Assembly: GCA_964468005.1 (NCBI GenBank)
Contig: CAYXUT010000189.1
Coordinates: 1 to 5,545 of the forward strand
Length of the DNA: 5,545 nucleotides
Source of the DNA: TMED8 sp964468005
GTDB taxonomy: Bacteria; Pseudomonadota; Alphaproteobacteria; Rhodospirillales; Casp-alpha2
Direction: 5' to 3'
Part shown: piece by piece, positions 1 through 5,474 of the stretch
Numbering within the stretch: position 1 is the stretch's first letter
Layout: every line of letters begins with the position of its first letter
Made by a program: the position numbers and the translations under genes
The notes under the pieces: model-generated
The model's database searches: none
What the model saw: the letters and a program-made list of their open reading frames with translations, nothing else
What the model was told of the DNA's origin: nothing

Positions 1-105
1 TCATCGGATAAGTCATCTATGTAAACGCTAAGCACCATATCTGCCGTTTTTCCCGCCACCAATCAAATGTTGCTGTTCAATTGTGAGACGTTGACCACCA
101 CGAGG

Positions 106-813
106 TCAGTCCTCGAGATGGACGTTGATCCGTCGGTTGTGTCTTCCCTTGTTCTCAATCTTGCCGACGCGTAGTCTGCCAATCTCTCCGGTATGCGCCA
201 CATGCGTGCCGCCGCAGGGTTGCAGGTCGATGCCCTCGACCGCTACCAGCCGTACCTTACCCATCCCGGTCGGCGGATGAACCGACATGGTTTTGACCAA
301 CTCCGGCTTGTCCGCCAGTTCCTCATTCGTGATCCATTGCACGCCGGTAGGCAGATCATTGGCCACCAATTCCTGAAGCTTCGCCTGGACTGCTTCCTTA
401 TCCGGCTTGCCGTCAGTGTTAAAATCGATGCGGCTTTTAGCCTCACCGATCTGGCACCCCGTGATCTCAGCGTCGATGGATGCACAGACCAGATGTAATA
501 GCGTGTGCATACGCATCAGCTTGTATCGGCGCCCCCAGTCGATCTCCATGGTAACCGTGTCGCCTGGAGCCAGGGCTGGCATATCCTCAGACGGGATGTG
601 CATGAGCCTGCCAAAACTCTGGTTTTTTTTCGTGTCTATAATCGTTACATCACGGCCGTCGCCGGTACACAGCTTGCCGATATCGCCCGGCTGGCCGCCG
701 CCCATGGGATAGAAGATCGTACGGTCGAGTTCGATGCCGTTGACATCGACGCCCACCACCGTCGCTTCGCCGGTTTTGGCGTAAGCGTCCTCCCGGAAAA
801 TCTCTACTGTCAT
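106..813 (-). CDS. AlaX-type alanyl-tRNA editing protein (trans-editing hydrolase)
   Basis: This protein of 235 residues is a free-standing homologue of the alanyl-tRNA synthetase editing domain. By family knowledge such proteins hydrolyse mischarged tRNA(Ala), usually carrying serine and sometimes glycine, in the cytoplasm using a zinc ion. Visible signatures are FYPMGGGQPGD at residues 34-44, HTLLH at 103-107 (first zinc HxxxH), QPCGGTH at 198-204 (second zinc CxxxH), the following TGEIG, and the basic tail NKGRHNRRIN near 221-230. The length fits the AlaX-M class, which lacks the C-Ala domain. The open frame extends five codons further to a TTG at 826-828, but the ATG at 811-813 is preferred because AGGAGG lies six bases before it. 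The gene starts 11 bases after the dehydratase stop, so the two are almost certainly co-transcribed. No key residue is missing. The family assignment is firm; the actual mischarged amino acid is inferred. Confidence 0.93.
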   Translation of the reverse strand: MTVEIFREDAYAKTGEATVVGVDVNGIELDRTIFYPMGGGQPGDIGKLCTGDGRDVTIIDTKKNQSFGRLMHIPSEDMPALAPGDTVTMEIDWGRRYKLMRMHTLLHLVCASIDAEITGCQIGEAKSRIDFNTDGKPDKEAVQAKLQELVANDLPTGVQWITNEELADKPELVKTMSVHPPTGMGKVRLVAVEGIDLQPCGGTHVAHTGEIGRLRVGKIENKGRHNRRINVHLED

Positions 814-819
814 TCTCTC

Positions 820-825
820 CCTCCT
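820..825 (-). promoter_or_regulatory. Shine-Dalgarno of the alanyl-tRNA editing gene
   Basis: On the minus strand a perfect AGGAGG stands six bases before the ATG at 811-813. It begins inside the TGA stop codon (825-827) of the upstream dehydratase gene. This decides the start in favour of the ATG over the upstream TTG, which would place the ribosome site inside the coding sequence. It also suggests translational coupling of the two genes. Confidence 0.85.
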
Positions 826-1793
826 CAATTCAGTTTGCGCGCCAGCACATCGCGGAACATGGCGCGGTCGGAATTTCCACCCGATAAAATCAGCCCCACC
901 TTCTTGCCCGCCATGGCGTCACGCTCCTTTAACAGTGCAGCCAACGGGCCAGCCCCGGCACTCTCCGCAACATTGTGCGTGTCAACGAAGTAAGCCGCCA
1001 TGGCATCGAGGAACTCTTCCTCTTCGATGCGCACGACGCGCTCGGCGCCTTCGCATATAATCTTCACAGCTTCCGCGTTCGGAGTGCGGCAGGCAATACC
1101 ATCAGCAATGGTATCGGCCGTGTTGGTACTGATCACCCTGCCGGCATCAAAACTAAGCGCATAGGCAGGTGCGTTCTCTGCCACGATACCAACGAGTTTG
1201 GTATTGAGCCCAAGAATATCTCGCGCCGTGATCAAGCCACAAACTCCTGATCCCATGCCGATCGGAACGTAAATCGTGTCGAGATCCTTGTGCTCTTCGA
1301 AAAGTTCCAAGGCGTATGTCCCAACCCCCATCAATAGCCAAGGATGGAAAACGGGCACCAAATGCAGACCGCGTTCCTTGGCCAGATCCATGGTGAACTC
1401 CAAGGCCTCCTGGAAATCGTCACCATGCTCTATCAACTCAGCACCGAGGGCCTTCATGGCAGCATTTTTTTCAGGGTTGTTGCCATGCGGCACGACGATC
1501 ACCGATTTCAAGCCAACCGCGCCGGCAGCACGCGCTACCGACTGGCCGTGGTTCCCACGCGTCGCCGAGATGACGACCGGGCAATCCGGTTCGGCAGCTT
1601 TCAGCTTAGTCATGTAGACCAAACCACCGCGTACCTTGAACGCTCCAGTCTGTGTATGGTTCTCGTGCTTGACCCAAACTTCGCTCCCGGTACGGGCCGA
1701 CAACAAAGGCCAGTGGTGGGTTGGTGTCGGCGCTATGTGCCGGCGTACGATCTCCAAACCTTCGCGCATTTCATCGTGGGTCAATACCGGCAT
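825..1793 (-). CDS. Threonine/serine dehydratase, fold-type II PLP enzyme (no ACT domain)
   Basis: This cytoplasmic protein of 322 residues belongs to the threonine/serine dehydratase family, which deaminates L-threonine to 2-oxobutyrate or L-serine to pyruvate with pyridoxal phosphate. Visible signatures are HENHTQTGAFKVRGG at 43-57 with Lys53 as the Schiff-base lysine, ATRGNHGQSVA at 77-87, a glycine-rich phosphate loop GMGSGVCG at 179-186, ESAGAGPLAAL at 277-287, and SGGN at 304-307. There is no C-terminal ACT regulatory domain, so it resembles catabolic TdcB-type enzymes more than allosteric IlvA. The phosphate loop differs from the usual GGGGL form, and HPWLLMGVGTYALE at 150-163 replaces the common HPFDD-type segment. 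Both suggest a distinct subfamily whose substrate may be serine, threonine or a related hydroxy amino acid such as a 3-hydroxyaspartate or an ectoine breakdown product. The ATG has AAGGAG six bases upstream. It leads a two-gene operon with the tRNA editing gene. Family is certain, exact substrate is not. Confidence 0.92.
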   Translation of the reverse strand: MPVLTHDEMREGLEIVRRHIAPTPTHHWPLLSARTGSEVWVKHENHTQTGAFKVRGGLVYMTKLKAAEPDCPVVISATRGNHGQSVARAAGAVGLKSVIVVPHGNNPEKNAAMKALGAELIEHGDDFQEALEFTMDLAKERGLHLVPVFHPWLLMGVGTYALELFEEHKDLDTIYVPIGMGSGVCGLITARDILGLNTKLVGIVAENAPAYALSFDAGRVISTNTADTIADGIACRTPNAEAVKIICEGAERVVRIEEEEFLDAMAAYFVDTHNVAESAGAGPLAALLKERDAMAGKKVGLILSGGNSDRAMFRDVLARKLN

Positions 1794-1799
1794 ATTATT

Positions 1800-1805
1800 C
1801 TCCTT
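1800..1805 (-). promoter_or_regulatory. Shine-Dalgarno of the dehydratase gene
   Basis: AAGGAG on the minus strand lies six bases before the ATG at 1791-1793, which supports that start codon. The bases further upstream do not show a convincing -35/-10 pair, although an AT-rich ATATATA occurs at about 1813-1820. Confidence 0.75.
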
Positions 1806-1883
1806 CTCGCGCTATATATCATCCGCGCTGGGTTATGGCGATGCCACTGGGGGTCAAAGGTGCGCTTGCGATCAACGAAGGCG

Positions 1884-2110
1884 TCATAGCCTCTGAAAAC
1901 GAAGCACCGCAAGGGCCATACGCACGACGTCACCCTTCGGGTCGGACGACGAGATCAATTACTGCATCAGTTCCGGCAGCAACTACAGGCGCGAGATCGC
2001 CTGCTGGGATCGCTCAAAGATTTAAAATCTTTCTTACCGGCTACGCGGTATGCCCCTTCGGCCTCCAGCAACTTGATGGCACGACGCGCCATCATCAACA
2101 CGACCCTCGG
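1884..2110 (-). pseudogene. Possible eroded coding remnant of unknown family
   Basis: I do not recognise this stretch. It lies in the untranslated zone ahead of the dehydratase gene. In one minus-strand frame an open stretch begins with tandem ATGs at 2090-2095 and reads MMARRAIKLLEAEGAYRVAG, followed by KKDFKSL, a composition typical of real helical protein. At about 2015 the protein-like text moves to another frame (ERSQQAISRL, then LLPELMQ, then a stretch ending MALAVLRFQRL at a TGA at 1884-1886). TAG and TAA codons interrupt it at places where glutamine would fit. This pattern is what a decaying gene looks like, but helical text can arise by chance in GC-rich DNA. The plus strand also has an open frame of about 79 codons over the same interval. 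Treat it as a hint only. Confidence 0.22.
2016..2032. repeat. Perfect 17-base palindrome (8-base arms, 1-base centre)
   Basis: AAAGATTT and AAATCTTT flank a single A, giving an AT-rich perfect inverted repeat inside the decay zone, where the surroundings are GC-rich. It could be an operator-like site or chance. It lies inside the possible coding remnant on the minus strand and about 220 bases upstream of the dehydratase start. Confidence 0.45.
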
Positions 2111-2137
2111 ATTTATACCATGCTAGCAGCCCTTTAG

Positions 2138-2520
2138 TCATCGTCAACAGCTGCAACAGATGCGCCCTCATTCCCTCAAGGCCGGCTTGGATTCATCGCC
2201 CCGCAGGATATTGAGGACGGCACCAGCGAGGAACTGGCGCTCTTGCAACGCAAGGCCAACGGCGCACGCTACGCCATCTCTGACGAGCATCTCGGGCGCT
2301 TAGGTCCAGCTACCCACCCGAACGGCCACTATGTCTGGCTTCATCTGCTTGGGCCCTGGCGACATCCGACTTCCAGACCGAGGCCGAAGCGCGCGGCGTG
2401 TTCCTGCTGGCCAGGGAAGCCTTCGCCGTTGGCCGTGTGCCGACACCGCATACTGTTAGGCTGGGCATCGGAAACCCAATACCTTGGAAGAGACTTCGCA
2501 CGACATGAATGTCACCAGCC
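2138..2520 (+). pseudogene. C-terminal remnant of a MocR/PdxR-type (GntR-aminotransferase) regulator
   Basis: The plus strand carries broken pieces of the aminotransferase-like C-terminus of a MocR-family transcription factor. In one frame are IEDGTSEEL (from 2210) and HPNGHYVWLHL followed by GPW (to about 2359). After an apparent one-base loss near 2360 the next frame continues with SDFQTEAEARGVFLL, EAFAVGR and PHTVRLGIGN (2365-2475). A further shift gives NTLEETSHDMN (2478 onward). In intact members the order WIEDGT, HP.G.HLWL.LP, WR..DF, RGV...P.EAFAVGR, PHAVRL is typical of the last third of the protein, so order and spacing match. The winged-helix half and most of the aminotransferase domain are absent, and a TAG at 2135-2137 closes the frame upstream. 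The remnant points away from the dehydratase operon and runs tail-to-tail into the thiD pseudogene. Frameshifts plus the missing N-terminus argue that it is nonfunctional. Confidence 0.75.
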
Positions 2521-3038
2521 AACGCAGGTGCTGGTCCAAGCGGAAGCCAGCGTGCAGCCGATTCCGTGGGTGTGCTGTGTGTCCTTGCACGGGCTTGAAA
2601 AGCTTTGCTTGCCGGACGTGCTGATTAGCACGTCGGCCATCGGCGTCGACGACCTTCATACCCGTCAGAACTTCTGCCTCCGGCACGTTAGGGGTTAGAA
2701 GCGCGGCTCAGCCAATGGGTTTTCGTGAGCGAGAAAACGGCCATATCCTGTACTAGAGCCGAATCGCCCTTAGCCACCATCTCCGGGTTGAGGACGATCG
2801 GAACGTCTGCCGCCTTATCGGCCAGTACTTCCGCTACCGGTTTGATAGCACTGACACTATACAGCATGCCGATCTTAATGGCATCGGCGCCGAGATCGTG
2901 GAGCATTTTCTGCACGGTCAGTACCGTGATTGCGACCATCGCGTAGCCGCCAAGCGCGGTGATCATCTTGATATCGACTAGAAACCCAGTGCCGTCACCA
3001 GAATAGGGTCCAGCGACAATCAGCACGCGACCGTTCAC
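2512..3038 (-). pseudogene. thiD: Hydroxymethylpyrimidine/phosphomethylpyrimidine kinase, degraded
   Basis: ThiD phosphorylates HMP and HMP-phosphate for thiamine synthesis. Its pieces here lie in three frames. Piece A starts at a GTG (3036-3038) eight bases after the glmM stop, with NGRVLIVAG, DIKMITALGGYAM, LGADAIKIGMLYS and PEMVAKGDSALVQD. Piece B (about 2707-2639) reads ALLTPNVPEAEVLTGMKVVD. Piece C (2637-2512) reads ADVLISTSGK and then TQHTHGIGCTLASA, the anion-hole and catalytic region, before a TGA. About 20-25 residues are missing between TVLTVQ and LGADAIK, about 25 between B and C, and the C-terminal helices are lost. The active-site stretch expected as SDSGGGAGIQAD reads PYSGDGTGFLVD. 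An uninterrupted 120-codon frame (2688-3050) covers piece A, but its end, after LVQD, no longer resembles the family. Position after folP-glmM is the normal thiD place in this lineage, so this is decay in situ. Confidence 0.9.
2913..2928. repeat. Inverted repeat at the first thiD deletion point
   Basis: CACGGT and ACCGTG form 6-base arms around a 4-base loop. The repeat ends two bases before the point where the conserved ThiD text jumps from TVLTVQ to LGADAIK. It encodes part of the conserved strand itself, so it may be coincidental, but short hairpins can promote slippage deletions. Confidence 0.4.
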
Positions 3039-3046
3039 GGGCTTTC

Positions 3047-4399
3047 TCAATGGCCGGCGTCAACCCGCTTGATAGCCTGGGCAATGTCACCAACCACCGA
3101 AGAGATTAGCCCCGCGTCTTCGCCTTCTGCCATCACTCGGATCACAGGCTCGGTTCCGGATTTTCGGATCAGCAGCCTGCCCACACCACTCAGCCGGGCT
3201 TCACCCTCTGCAACGGCCTCCTTGACGGTCGCGGCGTCTTCGGCGCCGTAAGCCCTGACCCGAATATTTTCCAGGAGCTGCGGTATGGGCTCGAACTGCC
3301 GGCAGATCTTACTCGCCGCACCTTTGCCGTCAACCACGGCGGCCAACACCTGCAAGCCCGCAATCAGTCCGTCTCCCGTAGTGGCGTAATCGCCAAGCAC
3401 GATATGGCCGGACTGCTCGCCGCCCAGGTTATAACCCTCCACACGCATGCGTTCAACAACGTAGCGGTCGCCAACCTGGGTGCGGATCAGACCGATGCCC
3501 TTTCCGGCAAGGTGTTTCTCAAAGCCAAGATTGGACATGACCGTGGCGACCACGCCGTTGCCGGCAAGCTGACCGGATCCAGCCCAGCGCTCGGCAATCA
3601 CTGCCATAATCTGGTCCCCGTTGATCAGTTCGCCGTGTTCGTCGGCAACAATCAGTCGGTCGGCATCGCCGTCAAGGGCTAGGCCAATGTCGGCGCCATG
3701 TACTGCAACCTGCTCGCACATAAAGGCCGTATCGGTGGAACCACACCCTTTGTTGATATTGAAGCCATCCGGTTCAACGCCGACGGGAATGACTTCGGCA
3801 CCCAATTCCCAAAGAATCTCGGGCGCGACCTTATAGGCGGCACCATTGGCGCAATCGACCACGACCTTAAGGCCATCAAGGCTGAGACCACGCGGGCAAG
3901 TGCGTTTGGCGAATTCTGTATAGCGCCCGACCACATCGTCCAATCGCCGCGCCCGGCCAAGGTGGTCCGGCTTGGCCCGCAGCGCGTCCAGACCAAATTC
4001 CACACGCTCCTCAATTGTGGCTTCGACCTCATCGGAAAGCTTATAGCCGTCGGGCCCAAAGAACTTAATACCGTTATCGTGGTACGGGTTGTGCGATGCT
4101 GATAGCATAACGCCGAGATCAGCTCGCAATGAGCGGGTCAACATGGCGATGGCTGGCGTCGGCATCGGTCCGACCAAGATCACGTCCATGCCGACCGAAA
4201 CGAAGCCCGACGTCAAAGCCGGTTCCAGCATATAGCCGGACAAACGTGTGTCCTTGCCGATAACAACACGGTGACGATGATCGCCAGCGATGAACTGCGC
4301 ACCGGCAGCCATACCGACTTTGAGCGCAATTTCGGCTGTCATGGGTTCTGAATTGGCGGTACCGCGAATGCCGTCGGTACCGAAATACTTACGGGTCAT
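3047..4399 (-). CDS. glmM: Phosphoglucosamine mutase
   Basis: GlmM interconverts glucosamine-6-phosphate and glucosamine-1-phosphate, the step before UDP-GlcNAc in the supply of peptidoglycan and lipopolysaccharide, and acts in the cytoplasm. The 450-residue length is normal. It opens with KYFGTDGIRGTAN (4-16). The catalytic phosphoserine loop is SASHNPYHDNGIKFF at 100-114 with Ser102. The magnesium loop is DGDADR at 243-248, the sugar-binding loop GGEQSGH at 326-332, and the phosphate-binding loop RKSGTEPVIRV at 412-422. These four loops, in this order, define the alpha-D-phosphohexomutase fold, and GGEQSGH with the DGIRGTAN start is typical of GlmM over ManB/Pgm. The ATG has no clear Shine-Dalgarno at normal distance; a palindrome sits 10 bases upstream instead. 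It follows folP by 100 bases and is followed at once by the thiD pseudogene. No sign of damage. Confidence 0.98.
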   Translation of the reverse strand: MTRKYFGTDGIRGTANSEPMTAEIALKVGMAAGAQFIAGDHRHRVVIGKDTRLSGYMLEPALTSGFVSVGMDVILVGPMPTPAIAMLTRSLRADLGVMLSASHNPYHDNGIKFFGPDGYKLSDEVEATIEERVEFGLDALRAKPDHLGRARRLDDVVGRYTEFAKRTCPRGLSLDGLKVVVDCANGAAYKVAPEILWELGAEVIPVGVEPDGFNINKGCGSTDTAFMCEQVAVHGADIGLALDGDADRLIVADEHGELINGDQIMAVIAERWAGSGQLAGNGVVATVMSNLGFEKHLAGKGIGLIRTQVGDRYVVERMRVEGYNLGGEQSGHIVLGDYATTGDGLIAGLQVLAAVVDGKGAASKICRQFEPIPQLLENIRVRAYGAEDAATVKEAVAEGEARLSGVGRLLIRKSGTEPVIRVMAEGEDAGLISSVVGDIAQAIKRVDAGH

Positions 4400-4409
4400 G
4401 AGTCTGTCT

Positions 4410-4427
4410 GAAACTTTCCAAAGTTTC
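4410..4427. promoter_or_regulatory. 18-base palindrome just upstream of glmM (possible operator or leader hairpin)
   Basis: GAAACTTT and AAAGTTTC flank two bases, a perfect dyad 10 bases before the glmM ATG (4397-4399). On the minus strand the centre contains GGAAAG, the only purine-rich patch resembling a Shine-Dalgarno, yet it lies about 14 bases from the ATG, farther than usual. The dyad could be a protein-binding site or a small leader hairpin that affects translation. Its function is inferred from position only. Confidence 0.45.
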
Positions 4428-4463
4428 TACCTTTATAACGCCAAGCGACGGACGGACGACGTC

Positions 4464-4497
4464 ACTTTTTATTACAATATGCTTCTTAATAAAAAGT
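4464..4497 (-). terminator. AT-rich 11-base inverted repeat after folP (possible weak terminator or promoter-region stem)
   Basis: ACTTTTTATTA and TAATAAAAAGT are perfect complements separated by 12 bases, starting 3 bases after the folP stop. The stem has only one G-C pair per arm and no T-run follows it on the minus strand, so it is a poor intrinsic terminator. It may instead be an RNA 3'-end stem, a protein site, or the AT-rich core of a glmM promoter. Surrounding sequence is markedly more GC-rich. Confidence 0.35.
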
Positions 4498-4499
4498 TC

Positions 4500-5345
4500 T
4501 CATGTCCGCGTGCCAACTGTTGCCTCCCACACTTCCAGGGCCTGACGGGTCTCCGCAACATCGTGTACCCGGAAGATCTGCGCACCCCGCGAACGCGCGG
4601 CAAGTACGGCGGAGATTGACCCCGCCATTCTATCGGCAGCCACATCAACACCCGAAAGCCTCCCGATAAAACTCTTGCGTGACGCGCCAATAGCCACCGC
4701 CGCGGCGAGATCTTGGAAGGCATCTATATGGTGGATCAGCTCCAGGTTGTGTTCCAGCGTCTTGCCGAATCCGAGGCCAGGGTCGACGGCGACGCGCTCC
4801 TTTGGAATGCCGGCCTCCGCACAAGCACTCACGAGTGCCGCCAAAAAGATGCGAACATCGGCAACTACATCGTCATAGGTCGGATTAGCCTGCATGTTGC
4901 GAGGCTCGCCCTGCATGTGCATCAAGATAACGTCCACGCCGGCTTCGGCTACAACAGCCATTGAGCCTTCATCACCGGTCAATGCTGTCACGTCGTTAAC
5001 TATCTTCGCCCCGGCGGCGATGGCTGCCCGCATGACGGCGGTGCGTCGGGTATCAATGGAGACCAGCGCACTCTCCGCCGAAAGCGCTTCGATCACGGGA
5101 ACAACGCGCGCAATCTCCTCGTCGGGATCAACAGGATCGGCCCCAGGCCGGGTCGATTCGCCACCGATATCGAGAATATCGGCACCTGCAGCAATCATGG
5201 CGCGACCGCGCGCCAGGGCGTCATCCCGTTGAAAGGTTTCACCACCGTCGGAGAAACTATCAGGCGTGACATTGACGATTCCCATAATGCGGGGTTCATC
5301 GAGCGTCAAGCCGGCGAAAGAGCGCCCTGTCATCTCCACCCCCAT
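4500..5345 (-). CDS. folP: Dihydropteroate synthase
   Basis: FolP condenses 4-aminobenzoate with 6-hydroxymethyl-7,8-dihydropterin diphosphate to give dihydropteroate in folate synthesis; it is the sulfonamide target. The 281-residue length matches the E. coli enzyme. Family motifs appear in order on the TIM barrel: GIVNVTPDSFSDGG at 22-35 (pterin/diphosphate loop 1), GGESTRPGA at 61-69 (loop 2), VSIDTRR at 95-101, IVNDVTAL at 115-122, LMHMQGEPRNMQ at 141-152, VDPGLGFGKT at 187-196, GASRKSFIGRL at 220-230 (pterin-binding lysine and serine), and FRVHDV at 258-263. Phe31 and Pro67 in the two loops are unaltered, so nothing suggests target-based sulfonamide resistance. The ATG at 5343-5345 is preferred over the Met at codon 5 because a GGGGAAGG patch lies five bases before it. 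It lies between ftsH and glmM, the widely conserved order. Confidence 0.98.
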   Translation of the reverse strand: MGVEMTGRSFAGLTLDEPRIMGIVNVTPDSFSDGGETFQRDDALARGRAMIAAGADILDIGGESTRPGADPVDPDEEIARVVPVIEALSAESALVSIDTRRTAVMRAAIAAGAKIVNDVTALTGDEGSMAVVAEAGVDVILMHMQGEPRNMQANPTYDDVVADVRIFLAALVSACAEAGIPKERVAVDPGLGFGKTLEHNLELIHHIDAFQDLAAAVAIGASRKSFIGRLSGVDVAADRMAGSISAVLAARSRGAQIFRVHDVAETRQALEVWEATVGTRT

Positions 5346-5371
5346 ATCGGCCTTCCCCCTATCAAGAGAAA

Positions 5372-5392
5372 GAAGAAAATGCCTTTTTCTTC
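5372..5392. repeat. Hairpin with 8-base arms between ftsH and folP
   Basis: GAAGAAAA and TTTTCTTC are perfect complements around a 5-base loop, 27 bases upstream of the folP start. On the minus strand it is followed by TTTCTC, a short pyrimidine-rich run, so it could be a weak terminator or attenuator-like stem after ftsH. The stem is AT-rich, which makes strong termination unlikely. Confidence 0.35.
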
Positions 5393-5407
5393 GGTACCAG
5401 TGGAAAT

Positions 5408-5430
5408 CCCTCCCCCCTGGGATAGGAGGG
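5408..5430. repeat. GC-rich 6-base inverted repeat between ftsH and folP
   Basis: CCCTCC and GGAGGG pair around an 11-base loop, with AAA/TTT able to extend the stem after one bulged base. No T-run follows on the minus strand. It lies 45 bases after the ftsH stop and may stabilise the ftsH mRNA 3' end, or may be chance. Confidence 0.3.
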
Positions 5431-5474
5431 TTTGGGTGAGGAAGAAAATAACAGACACGCCTCCTACGAACGCC

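Noticed and set aside
1..38. Minus-strand ATG at 36-38 that could begin a gene running off the left edge (MVLSVYIDDLSD).
   Set aside because: Only 12 codons are visible, there is no clear ribosome site, and nothing in the peptide is diagnostic. The YIDD string is not enough to suggest a reverse transcriptase.
92..108. TGACC/GGTCA inverted repeat at the end of the tRNA editing gene as a terminator.
   Set aside because: The arms are only 5 bases, it overlaps the stop codon, and no T-run follows on the minus strand.
811..828. TTG at 826-828 as the start of the tRNA editing gene.
   Set aside because: It would put the AGGAGG inside the coding sequence. The ATG at 811-813 has ideal spacing from that site.
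1813..1855. Promoter for the dehydratase operon using TTGACC (minus strand) and ATATATA.
   Set aside because: The spacing between these elements is about 33 bases, far from the 16-18 needed, and no better pair was found.
1344..2137. Long plus-strand open frames opposite and beyond the dehydratase gene.
   Set aside because: They are antisense to a well-supported gene or have no family-like features, and the composition looks like a frame shadow.
2440..2500. Minus-strand QGIGFPMPS as the ThiD C-terminal PGxGxGHGP segment.
   Set aside because: The plus strand over the same bases gives a better match to the MocR end (PHTVRLGIGN followed by TLEET), and the ThiD frame already stops at 2512-2514.
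2243..2698. Plus-strand open frame of 151 codons as a real gene.
   Set aside because: Only its first third matches the MocR family. After about 2360 the family match moves to other frames, and the rest lies opposite the thiD remnant.
4290..4619. Plus-strand open frame across the folP-glmM gap.
   Set aside because: It is antisense to the glmM start and folP end and has no recognisable motif; the inverted repeats in the gap explain the structure better.
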